DNA of 64,000 nucleotides from the NCBI RefSeq assembly GCF_009741445.1, contig NZ_CP046507.1, positions 806,001 through 870,000 on the forward strand, in the 5' to 3' direction. Positions 1 through 8,260 of this stretch are shown here, in pieces. Source of the DNA: Mycobacterium avium subsp. avium. Lineage in GTDB: Bacteria; Actinomycetota; Actinomycetes; Mycobacteriales; Mycobacteriaceae. The translations under genes were made by a program, and so were the position numbers. The notes under the pieces are model-generated. The model had not been told where the DNA came from. It did no database searches and saw only the letters and a program-made list of their open reading frames with translations. Within the stretch, counting starts at the first letter, position 1, and every line of letters starts with the position of its first letter.

Positions 1-331
1 CATCGTCTTGCAGCAGTGCGAAGGCGTGCAGCAGCTCGAAACTGGCGGCGGCCCGCAGCGCCGCCCGGTCGCGCGGTGCCCCGCACAGCCAGCCCAGGTA
101 GACGAACGTCGACCGCAGGCACTTGCCGCCGGAGACGAACTGAACCAGGATGTCGCCCGCGGCCCCGATCCCCGCCCGGTCGAGTTCGTCGGCGCGTCGC
201 ACTCCGACGAAGTCGGCGACCTCGTCCAACACCATCGCCCGAACGTGTGCCCGCCACCCGCCGAAGTCGTCGATGCGCGTCCAGGCCGGCGCCGCCACCG
301 TGGTGGTGGGCGAAAACGACAAAGCTCCCAT
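1..331 (-). CDS. Polyprenyl (geranylgeranyl-type) diphosphate synthase, 3' part outside the window
   Basis: The first 110 residues are present; the rest lies beyond the left edge. The protein carries the family's GGK-LR substrate-binding motif (GGKCLR, residues 68-73, with Cys where Arg is usual). It runs into FELLHAFALLQDD, the helix leading to the first Asp-rich motif (DDxxD) that binds Mg2+-diphosphate. This family condenses isopentenyl diphosphate with allylic diphosphates. The ATG is preceded by a GGGAGGGAG purine tract about 11 nt upstream. Chain length cannot be judged from this fragment; a GGPP synthase for carotenoid or other terpenoid synthesis is plausible but no terpenoid genes are visible next to it. 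Confidence 0.85.
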   Translation of the reverse strand, partial: MGALSFSPTTTVAAPAWTRIDDFGGWRAHVRAMVLDEVADFVGVRRADELDRAGIGAAGDILVQFVSGGKCLRSTFVYLGWLCGAPRDRAALRAAASFELLHAFALLQDD

Positions 332-625
332 GGTGTCCCAGCGCTCCCTCCCGGACGGCACGGCCTGCCCAGTCCCGCCCGGGCCGAACACCGCCGGTCA
401 TACCCTCGATGACGCGGACAAAACCACAGCCCTGACGTCAGGCCCGCTCGGCGCGGTCCGCTATCAGATACCATCTAGTTCAGTAACTTAAACATTAACT
501 TAATGAACTTGACTGGTTTGCGCCAGACGAAGCGGTGAATCGGCGCGCGCTTGGCCCGCCACGTGACCGTGTGAGGCCCGTGGCGCGGCGAAAAGCCAAC
601 GCCGCTAACGCTTCACGCGCCGCGA
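332..625. other. Intergenic region upstream of the prenyl synthase
   Basis: I see no convincing gene in these bases, which separate two leftward genes. The part around 475-515 is strikingly AT-rich for this genome and holds nested repeats listed separately. It is probably the promoter region of the prenyl synthase. Confidence 0.6.
477..509. promoter_or_regulatory. Nested direct and inverted repeat, putative operator
   Basis: TAACTTAA occurs twice (484-491 and 496-503), exactly 12 bp apart. The pair is flanked by the inverted arms AGTTCA (477-482) and TGAACT (504-509). The AT-rich block stands out in high-GC surroundings, about 150 bp upstream of the prenyl synthase start. This looks like a binding site for a regulator acting on one face of the helix; the regulator is unknown. 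Confidence 0.5.
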
Positions 626-1117
626 TCAGGATGCCGCGCTGCTGCCCGCATGGGTGCGGGCCGGCCGGGGCCGGGCCAGGTCGGACAGGAACTCCCGCCG
701 GGCCCGCACGATGTCTTCGATGTTCTGGAACGCCTCCGGCACCGAGTCGGCGAGGGCCAACCCGTTGTCGTGCACGAGGCGCAGCAGGGCCCGGATGGCC
801 GCGCCGGGCACCACGCAGCAGTGCACCCGCGATTTGCGCAGCTCGTCGTTGAGCAGCAGCAGCGCGCGGAAGCCCTCGACGCTGATGAAGCGCAGCCGGC
901 TCAGGTCGAGCACCAACGGAGTCTTGAGCCGGCCGAAGCGGCGGATGGTCGCGGTGAGGTCCCGCGCATTCGACGCGTCGACCTCGCCGTCCACCCGCAA
1001 CACCGTGCCGAGGCTGCGCGCGTAGACGAACAGGTGGGCCCGGGCGAAGTCGGCCATGTACCGGCAGTCCGCCGGGTCGAATCGGTCCGCGGACCGTGCG
1101 GGATGAAGAACAGCCAT
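626..1117 (-). CDS. STAS-domain protein (anti-sigma-factor antagonist-like)
   Basis: A 163-residue protein with a STAS fold at roughly residues 30-125. A first strand (VLRVDGEVDASNARDL) is followed by LVLDLSRLRFISVEGFRALLLL, the region around the serine that partner-switching kinases phosphorylate in SpoIIAA-like proteins (FISVEG). Family members bind anti-sigma factors or act as stress and transport regulators. The C-terminus (about 25 residues) is Arg/Pro/Ala-rich and probably disordered. No anti-sigma factor or sigma factor gene is adjacent, so the partner is unknown. Confidence 0.75.
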   Translation of the reverse strand: MAVLHPARSADRFDPADCRYMADFARAHLFVYARSLGTVLRVDGEVDASNARDLTATIRRFGRLKTPLVLDLSRLRFISVEGFRALLLLNDELRKSRVHCCVVPGAAIRALLRLVHDNGLALADSVPEAFQNIEDIVRARREFLSDLARPRPARTHAGSSAAS

Positions 1118-1424
1118 GAAAGCGCCTATCGATTGGTGATGAGAAAGGGAGTGAACAGTGTCCGAACACCGCTCCCGTTAGACACGTAGCTGTGAACTCA
1201 ACCTGAGCAGCAGCCTACCGCGGTTGCCGGCTCCCGACGCCGCCCGTGGTGGCCCGGCCGCCCGGCGGGCGGGGAAGTGTTCGTTTGCCGGCCAGTGCGA
1301 ACAGCGCTTCTTCGCTAAACGGCCAGCGCCGACCAGGAGTTTGCCGGTCCGCCCGCGGGGTATACCCGTGTTCAGTGACGTGCGCGTTCGATCCCCTGAG
1401 GAACACGAGGGGTGGTGCGGCCCA
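1118..1424. other. Divergent intergenic region, no gene seen
   Basis: This spacer lies between the leftward STAS gene and the rightward secreted protein. Open frames here have no start signals or recognisable protein. A short palindrome GTGTCCGAACAC lies at 1158-1169, about 40 bp upstream of the STAS start, and could be an operator, but nothing else supports that. Confidence 0.4.
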
Positions 1425-2159
1425 ATGGAAAAGCTCGGCCGGCGGTGCGGGCGGTTGGCGGGCGCGTCGGCCCTCGCGGTGATACTGCTCTGGGCGGCGC
1501 CCGGCCACGCGACCGCCGACCCGGCCGTCACCGCGTCCCCCGGCATGGAAATCCATCAGGGCCACGCCGTCTGCATGGTGGGACTGGTGGAGCCGCGACT
1601 GCGGGTTGCCATCACCAGCGGGCAGTGCGACGGCGGGCAGTCGGCGGTGACCGACCGTGACCACCACCCGATCGGCGAGGTGGTGCTCGGCCGTCGCCAG
1701 CTCGACACCGACTCCGCCGACGCCTCGACGCTGCCGGTGGAATACGAAGTCATCGCTCTGGCAAGGGATGTGACGGCCTCGGACCTGCTGCCGACGGGCC
1801 GCCGGCTGCTGGCCGCGCCCGGGCTGCGCGCCGTGCCGGGGCTGCCGGTGTGTCAGCTGCGCCGATCGACCGGCCAGCACTGTGGTTCCGTCGGCACGGT
1901 CACCGGCGGTCGTTTCGCCATCGCCGACATGGTGGTGGACGGTCGCGACGTCGGCGGTCCGGTCTACGCCCTGACCGACGACGGCAACGCCGTCATCGTG
2001 GGCCTGTTCGAGGGCATGGTCCGGTCGTCACCCCAGTTCGAGTCATGGCAGGCGGTCATGGCTCAGGTCTACGTCGACGGCCGCTCGCCCGGGGCCCAGC
2101 AACAGCTGCCCGCTCTACGCATGATCAATTGGCGCACCGGTTCGTTTGCGGCAGCGTAA
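1425..2159 (+). CDS. Secreted chymotrypsin-fold protein, apparently catalytically inactive
   Basis: A 244-residue protein. The ATG at 1425 is chosen because it opens a typical Sec signal peptide (basic MEKLGRRCGRL, hydrophobic core to about residue 27, Ala-x-Ala-like HATA). The mature part resembles trypsin-like S1 proteins such as M. tuberculosis Rv1815. SGQCDGG aligns with the TAGHC active-site His motif, and GRDVGGPV aligns with GDSGGPV. On that reading the catalytic His is Gln and the Ser is Val. Paired cysteines (VCMV/GQC and PVCQL/QHCG) suggest disulfides outside the cytoplasm. Role unknown; a non-enzymatic binding function is possible. Confidence 0.6.
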   Translation: MEKLGRRCGRLAGASALAVILLWAAPGHATADPAVTASPGMEIHQGHAVCMVGLVEPRLRVAITSGQCDGGQSAVTDRDHHPIGEVVLGRRQLDTDSADASTLPVEYEVIALARDVTASDLLPTGRRLLAAPGLRAVPGLPVCQLRRSTGQHCGSVGTVTGGRFAIADMVVDGRDVGGPVYALTDDGNAVIVGLFEGMVRSSPQFESWQAVMAQVYVDGRSPGAQQQLPALRMINWRTGSFAAA

Positions 2160-2235
2160 GTTTCGTGCCTGCGGTCGGCCGAAGGTCGTGCGCGCGGGCG
2201 GGTTTCCGTCGACCCAGAACGGGAATCCGCGGCCG

Positions 2236-2907
2236 GTGAACGTTTTCGAGCTGGCGACGGCGCCGTTTGGCTGGGGCTCCGCGATCCGCGGCAAGCGGTT
2301 CTTCCATCCCGACGGGGTGCTTGCCGGAGGCGTCGTCGAACGCGTCGGCCCGGCGGGCCGGGGCCTGCCGATCCCGCCGTCGCGGATCGTCGCCCGGCTG
2401 TCCAAGGCCACCGGCACACCGGGCGCGCTGCCGGACTTCATCGGCCTGGCCCTGCGGGTGAACGCACCGCAGCCGGCGGGCACGCCGTGGGACATCCTGC
2501 TGGTCTCCGCCGGGTCGGGCGTGCTGTCGCGCGCGGTGGCGCTGCGACCGGCCACCTCGTGGAACGCCCAGACGCTGACCACCCTGATGCCGTTGCGCTA
2601 TCAGGACGCCAACTGGTGGCTGCGGGCCCGCACCGCGAGCGACATCGGCGGCGCCGGCCTGGCGCTGGACGACGTCCGCCGCCGTCTGGAACGCGGCGGC
2701 ATCGAGGTGTCGCTCGACCAAGCCTGCGGCAGAGGTGATTTCACGCCTTTGGCCCGCGTCAGCCTGACCGCAGTGATCGACGACGACGTGTCGTTCGATC
2801 CCGTCGTCAACACGGCGCCGGGCGTGTCCCTGCATCCGCGGTGGCTGGCCGATCTGCGCGCCCGCGCCTACCGGCACAGCCGCGACGGCCGAGATGCCGA
2901 CCAGTAG
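2236..2907 (+). CDS. Conserved hypothetical protein, possible catalase-like fold
   Basis: A coding frame with strong codon bias starts somewhere between 2146 (TTG, overlapping the previous gene) and 2236 (GTG, used here; GGGAA lies about 10 nt upstream). The product of about 223 residues has no signal peptide. The segment ARLSKATGTPGALPDFIGLALRV faintly resembles the heme-side region of catalases (VRFS...RGFAVKF), so a catalase-superfamily fold is a weak guess. The C-terminus is basic. Function is not assigned. Confidence 0.6.
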   Translation: MNVFELATAPFGWGSAIRGKRFFHPDGVLAGGVVERVGPAGRGLPIPPSRIVARLSKATGTPGALPDFIGLALRVNAPQPAGTPWDILLVSAGSGVLSRAVALRPATSWNAQTLTTLMPLRYQDANWWLRARTASDIGGAGLALDDVRRRLERGGIEVSLDQACGRGDFTPLARVSLTAVIDDDVSFDPVVNTAPGVSLHPRWLADLRARAYRHSRDGRDADQ

Positions 2908-2958
2908 CCGAACATGGTGAGGAGGTAGTGTTGTGGTCCCGGTCGTTCGTCCAAGCCG

Positions 2959-4314
2959 TCAGCCGCCGCGGCCCAACAGGTGACGCAGGGCCCGCTCGAT
3001 GTCGGGGTGGCGAAACCGGTGCCCGGCCGCGGCGAGCTTGGCCGGGGCCACCCGCTGACTCGCGCCCGCGAGTTCGCGGGCGCCCTGACCGCCCAGCAAC
3101 AGCCGCGGCCCCAGCGACGGCACCGGCAGCACCGCGGGCCGGTGCAACACCGCGGCCAGCGCGGTCGTGTACTCCCTGTTTCGGACCGGTTGCGGCGCAA
3201 CGGCATTGACCGGACCGTTGAGTCTGCTGTCCCACAACGCCCGGTGGTAGACGTCGATCAGATCGTCGATGCCGATCCAGGACAGCCATTGCCGCCCGTC
3301 GCCCAGTCGGCCGCCGAGACCGGCGCTGAACAACGGGCGCATCAGCTTCAGCGTGCCGCCGCGCGGTGACTGCACGATGCCGGTGCGCACCTGCACCACC
3401 CGCACGCCCGCATCCAGCGCCGGCGTGGTCGCCTGTTCCCAGTCGGCCACCACATCGGCCAGGAACCCGTCGCCGCGGTCGCTGTCCTCGGTGAGCGTTT
3501 CGTCGCCCCGGTCGTACCCGTAGTAGCCGATCGCCGACGCCGAGATCAGCGCGGCGGGCCGGGGCCGGCCGCGGCCCAGCAGTTCGGCCAGCCGCCGGGT
3601 GGGCCCGATCCTGCTGTCCCGGACGGCTTCTCGATGCCGGTCGGTGAACCGCCCGGCGATCGAGGCGCCGGCCAGGTGGATCACCGCGTCGACACCGTCG
3701 CACAGCCCCGGGTCGGGATCCTCGGGGTCCCACCGCCGCTCGTCGTCCCCGCGCGCGGCGCGCCGCACCAGCCGGATGACCCGGTGCCCGCCGGTCCGCA
3801 GGAACGCGGTCAACGCCGAACCGACCAGACCCGACGATCCGGTGACCGCGACCGTCAGTGGCCGCAACCCGTGCTGGGCGGCCAGCCGGTGGGCGGCCAG
3901 GTCGCCGGCGAGTTGGCGGTGCCGGTAGTCGAACATGGGTCGCAGCAGCGACGCGGGCACCGGCGTCTCGACCCGGTCGATCACCCGGGTGCGGTCGCCG
4001 CCGACGTCCTCGAATTCGTGAATGTGCCGCCAGCGCACCGCGATTCGCGCCGGAAGCGCGGCCAGGCCGTCGCCGCCGATGCTGTCCATGAAACGTCGCG
4101 GCGGGTCGTAGCCGTCCGGCTGGTGCACCGCCACCCAACGCAGACCGCTGGGCAGCGCCAGGGTGGCGCGCCCGTCCTTGAGCGAGGCGGCCTCGGTGAG
4201 CAGCCGTATCGGCGACCACGGCGGCGAGAGCCGCTCGAACGCGCCCGGCCTGGCGTGCCAGTCGAAGACCTCGGTGATGGCGGCGTCCACGACGCTTGCG
4301 TAGTGCAGCCCCAT
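2959..4314 (-). CDS. SRPBCC (polyketide-cyclase-like) and TIGR01777-type epimerase fusion
   Basis: A 451-residue protein with two domains. Residues 1 to about 145 are SRPBCC-like (start MGLHYASVVDAAITEVFDWH, later VIDRVETPVP and FDYRHRQLAGDL), as in ligand-binding START-like proteins. From about 153 comes an extended SDR/epimerase domain with the NAD(P) motif VTGSSGLVGSALTAFL, AVIHLAGASI and SASAIGYYG. It ends with the DUF1731-like C-terminal segment (PVNAVAPQPVRNREY) typical of the SulA/YfcH family. The ATG at 4314 is the first start before the SRPBCC domain. Substrate unknown. It follows the MGLP glycosyltransferase at 20 bp and may be co-transcribed. Confidence 0.85.
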   Translation of the reverse strand: MGLHYASVVDAAITEVFDWHARPGAFERLSPPWSPIRLLTEAASLKDGRATLALPSGLRWVAVHQPDGYDPPRRFMDSIGGDGLAALPARIAVRWRHIHEFEDVGGDRTRVIDRVETPVPASLLRPMFDYRHRQLAGDLAAHRLAAQHGLRPLTVAVTGSSGLVGSALTAFLRTGGHRVIRLVRRAARGDDERRWDPEDPDPGLCDGVDAVIHLAGASIAGRFTDRHREAVRDSRIGPTRRLAELLGRGRPRPAALISASAIGYYGYDRGDETLTEDSDRGDGFLADVVADWEQATTPALDAGVRVVQVRTGIVQSPRGGTLKLMRPLFSAGLGGRLGDGRQWLSWIGIDDLIDVYHRALWDSRLNGPVNAVAPQPVRNREYTTALAAVLHRPAVLPVPSLGPRLLLGGQGARELAGASQRVAPAKLAAAGHRFRHPDIERALRHLLGRGG

Positions 4315-4334
4315 CCCTCGACGGTAGGGACGGG

Positions 4335-5591
4335 CTACCGGTCGGGCAAGGCGTGTTCGACGATGGGCAGCCGGGCCTGCGGCTGCCGTTCCGCCCGCTT
4401 GGCGGACAGGTACACCTGCGCGGTCTTGTCGGCCACCGTGTGCCAGTCGAAGTCCGAGGTGAGCCGTTCCCGGGCGGCGCAGGCGCGCCGCTGCGCGGCC
4501 TCCGGATCGTCGAGCACGGTGCGGATCGCCGCGGCCAGCGCGGGCACGTCGCGGGGCGGGCACGAGACGCCGGTCTGGCCGTCGATCACCGCCTCGCCCA
4601 GGCCGCCGATGTTCGACGTGACCAGGGGAGTGCCGGCCGTGGCCGCCTCGAGCGCCACGATGCCGAACGGCTCGTAGTGGCTGGGCAGCACCGCGGCGTC
4701 GGCGCGGTGCAGCATCGCCAGCAGCTCGGAGTGTTCGAGGTGGCCGACGAATCGGATTGCCTTGAGCACCCGGTGTTTTCGCGCCTGTTCGACCAGCCAG
4801 CCCTGCTGCGTGCCCTCGCCGGCGATGGTCAGCGTGGTGCCCGGGTGGGTGCGCCGGATGCGCGGCAGCGCGGCGATGACATCGTGCACGCCCTTCTCGT
4901 ACTCGAGCCGTCCCAGATACAGCAGCTCGGCCGGCCCGGTGCGCGGCCGGCGCGGCGCGAACGGCCAGCGGGCGGTCTCGATACCGTTGCGGATCACCGT
5001 GATCTCGGCCAGCCCGGGGCCGAACAGTTCGGTGATCTCGTCGGCCATCGACGCCGAACAGGTGATCAGCGAATCGGATTCGCGCACCAGCCACGACTCG
5101 ATCGCGTGCACCTGACGGCTGATCGGCCCGCTGACCCAACCCGAATGCCGACCCGCTTCGGTGGCGTGGATGGTGGAAACCATTGGCACGTCGTAGAATT
5201 GGGCGAGCGCGATCGCGGGATGGGCCACCAGCCAGTCGTGCGCGTGCACGACGTCGGGACGCCAGGGGCGGTTGCCGCCCGGCTTCTTGTCGTGCAGTTT
5301 GGGGGGCAGCCCGGCACGGATCATGGCGTGGCCCATCGCCAACGTCCAGGCCATCATGTCGGTGCCGAAGGTGAATTCGTGCGGGTCCTGCGCGGCCGCG
5401 ATCACCCGGACGCCCTCGCTGATCTGGTCGGTCGACGGGTGGGTGCGCGGGTCGGTCCCGGTGGGGCGGCGGGACAGCACGACGACGTCGTGGCCGGCCG
5501 CGGCCAGCGCGGTGGACAGGTGATGCACGTGCCGGCCCAGCCCGCCGATGACCACCGGCGGGTACTCCCACGACACCATCAGGATCTTCAT
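4335..5591 (-). CDS. GT4-family alpha-1,4-glucosyltransferase of MGLP/glucan synthesis (Rv3032-like)
   Basis: A 418-residue GT-B glycosyltransferase close to the 414 residues of Rv3032, which elongates methylglucose lipopolysaccharide and contributes to cellular alpha-glucan. The N-terminus KILMVSWEYPPVVIGGLGRH is the glycogen-synthase-like nucleotide-sugar motif. DVVHAHDWL follows at about residue 115. The C-terminal domain has LYLGRLEYEKG and EPFGIVALEA, the E-x7-E motif of retaining GT4 enzymes. The start at 5591 was chosen over the upstream in-frame start because the fold begins there. It lies 16 bp after the branching-enzyme gene, third in the operon. Confidence 0.92.
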   Translation of the reverse strand: MKILMVSWEYPPVVIGGLGRHVHHLSTALAAAGHDVVVLSRRPTGTDPRTHPSTDQISEGVRVIAAAQDPHEFTFGTDMMAWTLAMGHAMIRAGLPPKLHDKKPGGNRPWRPDVVHAHDWLVAHPAIALAQFYDVPMVSTIHATEAGRHSGWVSGPISRQVHAIESWLVRESDSLITCSASMADEITELFGPGLAEITVIRNGIETARWPFAPRRPRTGPAELLYLGRLEYEKGVHDVIAALPRIRRTHPGTTLTIAGEGTQQGWLVEQARKHRVLKAIRFVGHLEHSELLAMLHRADAAVLPSHYEPFGIVALEAATAGTPLVTSNIGGLGEAVIDGQTGVSCPPRDVPALAAAIRTVLDDPEAAQRRACAARERLTSDFDWHTVADKTAQVYLSAKRAERQPQARLPIVEHALPDR

Positions 5592-5607
5592 GCGACGGCC
5601 CGCCTCC

Positions 5608-7212
5608 TCATCGCGGCAGCCTGCGCGCATCCAGCGCCCCGAACAGCCCGTCGGCGCGGTTCCACCCGTCGGCCAGCCGCTGCGCGGTGTCGCGCCGGCC
5701 GGACGCCAGCGCGCCCGCGATCTCCCGGGTGGCGTGGGCGTGCAGGTGGGCGCGGTAGCGGGCGTAATCGGCGGCCGAGTCCTTGCTCACCATGAACGGC
5801 CAGTCGCTGGAGACGGTGAGCAGGGTCTCGCGCAGGATCTGGTCCGCCACGTGGTCGCGGGGGACCGGCCCGTCCAGCGCGGCGGGCTGCGACCCGGCTT
5901 GCGAGAGGGCCTTGTCGACGGTGCTCAGCGCGGTGTCGACCACCTCGGAGTTGAGCTGGACCAGGTCGGCGACCTGGTCCCCGGCCCACACCTGCCAGTC
6001 CTTGCCCGACCCCCAGGAGCTGGGCGGCAGGTCCACCGGGTCGCCTACGAAGCCGCCGGCGATCGCGTCGTGCAGGGTGCCCACCCGGACCCCGGCCTCG
6101 GGCAGGGCGCGCAGCACCCGCGCCAACCACGTCGGGCCCTCGTACCACCAGTGCCCGAACAGCTCGGTGTCGAACGCGGCCACCACGTGCGCCGGACGCC
6201 CGATCCGCTCCGACTCGCTGGTCAGGCGGTTGCGCACCACGTCGACGAAGTCGGCGACGTGCAGGTCGACCGCGTGGTCGGCGCGGTCCGGATCGTAGGG
6301 CGCCTTGCCCTCCGAGGGCACGTTGCGGCCCGTCACCCGGGCCGGCTTGAGACCGGTGAGGTGGTCGTAGGTGTGGAAGTCGCGATACGCCGGGTGGCCC
6401 GGATAGCCGGACTTAGGTGACCACACCCGGTAGCTGACCTGCAGGTCGCGCCCGAACGCCACCACGTCGGTGTCGCCGACGGGCCGGCCCAGCGCGGTGT
6501 CGCCGTGCAGCGACGGGCCGTCGACCATGAAATGGGTGACGCCGGCCGCGGCGTAGTCGTGCTCGAGGCCGGGCGCGTAGGCGCATTCGGGCGCCCAGAT
6601 CCCGCCGGGGCCCCGGCCTTTTCGCGCCCCGAGCCGCAACGCTGCGTCGGCCAGCCCCTCGCGCAGCGCGAACTCACGCAGCCGCGGTGCCAGCAGCGGC
6701 TGGAACGGGTGGGCCAGCGGGCCGCCCAGCAACTCGACCGTGCCGGCGTCCAGCAGCCGGCGCAGCAGCGGGCTGCCGCCGTGCCGCCACCGCGTGGCGA
6801 AATCGTCCAGGGCTCGTTCCGCCTCGGCCGATTCGCGAATACCCAAGGCGCGCAACGCTTCCGGTGTGCACGCCTGGTATCCGGCCGACTTGGACCGCGG
6901 CGCCGAGCGCACACTGGCAGCCTCCATCGCGCGCAGCCGCCAGTTGGCCAGCCAATGATGCATGCCGTCAAGGCAATACGGGTCGTCGAGCTGCGCGTTG
7001 ACCACCGGTGTGACGCCGAGCGTGAGCAGTCCCCGGCGGTCTTCGCCGGCCAGCGTGTCCAGCACCCTCAGCAGCGGCAGGTAGGCCGCCGCCCAGGATT
7101 GATACAGCCATTCCTCGCCGACCGGCCAGCGGCCGTGGTGGGCCAGCCACGGCAGGTGGGTGTGCAAAACCAGGGTGAACAGGCCGGGAACCCGGTCGTG
7201 CGAGGAATTCAC
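5608..7212 (-). CDS. GH57-family branching enzyme of the MGLP operon (Rv3031-like)
   Basis: A 534-residue GH57 protein (Rv3031: 526). VLHTHLPWLAHHG near the N-terminus is GH57 conserved region 1. GIWAPECAYAPG supplies the catalytic-nucleophile region, and VAAFDTELFGHWWYEG carries the acid Asp. A DUF1957-type C-terminal domain follows, with SSDWPFMVSKDSAADYA. Members form alpha-1,6 branches in alpha-1,4-glucans, here expected to act on MGLP or glycogen. The GTG start overlaps the stop of the upstream methyltransferase (GTGA at 7209-7212), indicating translational coupling. Confidence 0.92.
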   Translation of the reverse strand: MNSSHDRVPGLFTLVLHTHLPWLAHHGRWPVGEEWLYQSWAAAYLPLLRVLDTLAGEDRRGLLTLGVTPVVNAQLDDPYCLDGMHHWLANWRLRAMEAASVRSAPRSKSAGYQACTPEALRALGIRESAEAERALDDFATRWRHGGSPLLRRLLDAGTVELLGGPLAHPFQPLLAPRLREFALREGLADAALRLGARKGRGPGGIWAPECAYAPGLEHDYAAAGVTHFMVDGPSLHGDTALGRPVGDTDVVAFGRDLQVSYRVWSPKSGYPGHPAYRDFHTYDHLTGLKPARVTGRNVPSEGKAPYDPDRADHAVDLHVADFVDVVRNRLTSESERIGRPAHVVAAFDTELFGHWWYEGPTWLARVLRALPEAGVRVGTLHDAIAGGFVGDPVDLPPSSWGSGKDWQVWAGDQVADLVQLNSEVVDTALSTVDKALSQAGSQPAALDGPVPRDHVADQILRETLLTVSSDWPFMVSKDSAADYARYRAHLHAHATREIAGALASGRRDTAQRLADGWNRADGLFGALDARRLPR

Positions 7213-8033
7213 GGTGCTACCGCGATCGCGATCAGGTCCAGGCTGTCGTCGATGTGGTGGCCGGAGGCGGCGTCGGCGCCGCTGGGCACCAGCTCGAAGT
7301 CGTCGACGGTGACCGCGGCGACGTCGGCCGCCAGCTGCGGCGGCCACGGGTCGTCGGCGACCGCGCGGGCGATCTGGGCGTCGATGATCGAGCCGCCGTG
7401 CCGGGCGTCCATCTCGCGCAGCCGCGGGCCGTGGAACAGGCCGCTGATCGACACGTCGCGGAATCCGCCGCCGACAAGCAGTTCGGTGAGCTCGACGGCG
7501 TTGAGTTCGCGGGTGTGGAACGGGTTGATCGGGGTGTCGCGGCCCGGCGAGAAGGTGATCCGGTTGGGCGTGGACATCAAGAGCAGCCCGGACGGGCGCA
7601 GCACCCGCGCGCACTCGACGACGAATTGTGTTTGGTCCCACAGATGCTCGATCACCTGGAAGTTGACCACAACATCGACCGACGAGTCCGGCAAGGGCAG
7701 CTGCGCGAGGTTGGCCTGCATGACGTCCACCCGGGGGTAGCGGCCGCGGACGTGGGCCACGGCGGCCTCGTCGTAGTCCACGGCGATCACGCGGCGGGCG
7801 ACGCCGGCGATCAGGTCCGCGCCGTATCCCTCGCCGCAGCCGGCCTCGAGCACGTCGCGGCCCGCGCAATGCCGGGCGAGCCGCTGGTAGACCACCTCGT
7901 GGCGGCGGAACCAGTAGTTTTCGATGTCCAGGCCCGGGATGGTGCGCTCGCCCGTCAGCATCATCACCGCGTCGCCGGCCGGTGCGGTGCCGGCGGGCGG
8001 GTGCGGGGGAACGTCGGGAACCAGTGCGCTCAT
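7209..8033 (-). CDS. SAM-dependent methyltransferase of MGLP synthesis (Rv3030-like)
   Basis: A 274-residue class I methyltransferase, the same length as Rv3030, which O-methylates the MGLP reducing end. The SAM-binding motif I is VLEAGCGEGYGADL, followed by VIAVDYDEAAV, VDVVVNFQVIEHLWDQ and LLMSTPNRITFSPG. It is the first gene of the leftward operon methyltransferase, branching enzyme, glucosyltransferase, and diverges from etfB. The assignment rests on family, length and operon structure. The MGLP octanoyltransferase gene next to this operon in M. tuberculosis is not present here. Confidence 0.92.
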   Translation of the reverse strand: MSALVPDVPPHPPAGTAPAGDAVMMLTGERTIPGLDIENYWFRRHEVVYQRLARHCAGRDVLEAGCGEGYGADLIAGVARRVIAVDYDEAAVAHVRGRYPRVDVMQANLAQLPLPDSSVDVVVNFQVIEHLWDQTQFVVECARVLRPSGLLLMSTPNRITFSPGRDTPINPFHTRELNAVELTELLVGGGFRDVSISGLFHGPRLREMDARHGGSIIDAQIARAVADDPWPPQLAADVAAVTVDDFELVPSGADAASGHHIDDSLDLIAIAVAP

Positions 8034-8162
8034 TGCATAGGCAGGCTAACGCGAAGTGTCGGATTCGCGAACCGGGGAAAGTCTGGCCCCGCTGCGCAGC
8101 GGCGGACGGGCTGCAGGAACCTGCAGTACTACCAGCTATGGTGTGAAGGCATACCGCACGAA

Positions 8163-8178
8163 GTTACCGGGTAGTAAC
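8163..8178. promoter_or_regulatory. Palindromic operator-like site upstream of etfBA
   Basis: GTTACCGGGTAGTAAC has 5-bp inverted arms (GTTAC/GTAAC) around a 6-bp centre and lies about 83 bp upstream of the etfB start. It has the form of a TetR- or FadR-type operator and could link etfBA to lipid catabolism. The binding protein is not identified. Confidence 0.4.
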
Positions 8179-8260
8179 ACCGCTGTGCGTTGCGAAAAAC
8201 GCGTACCGAGGTCTGGCAGTCGATCGCTGCGGACCCCTTCGAGGAGGACGAACCACACTC

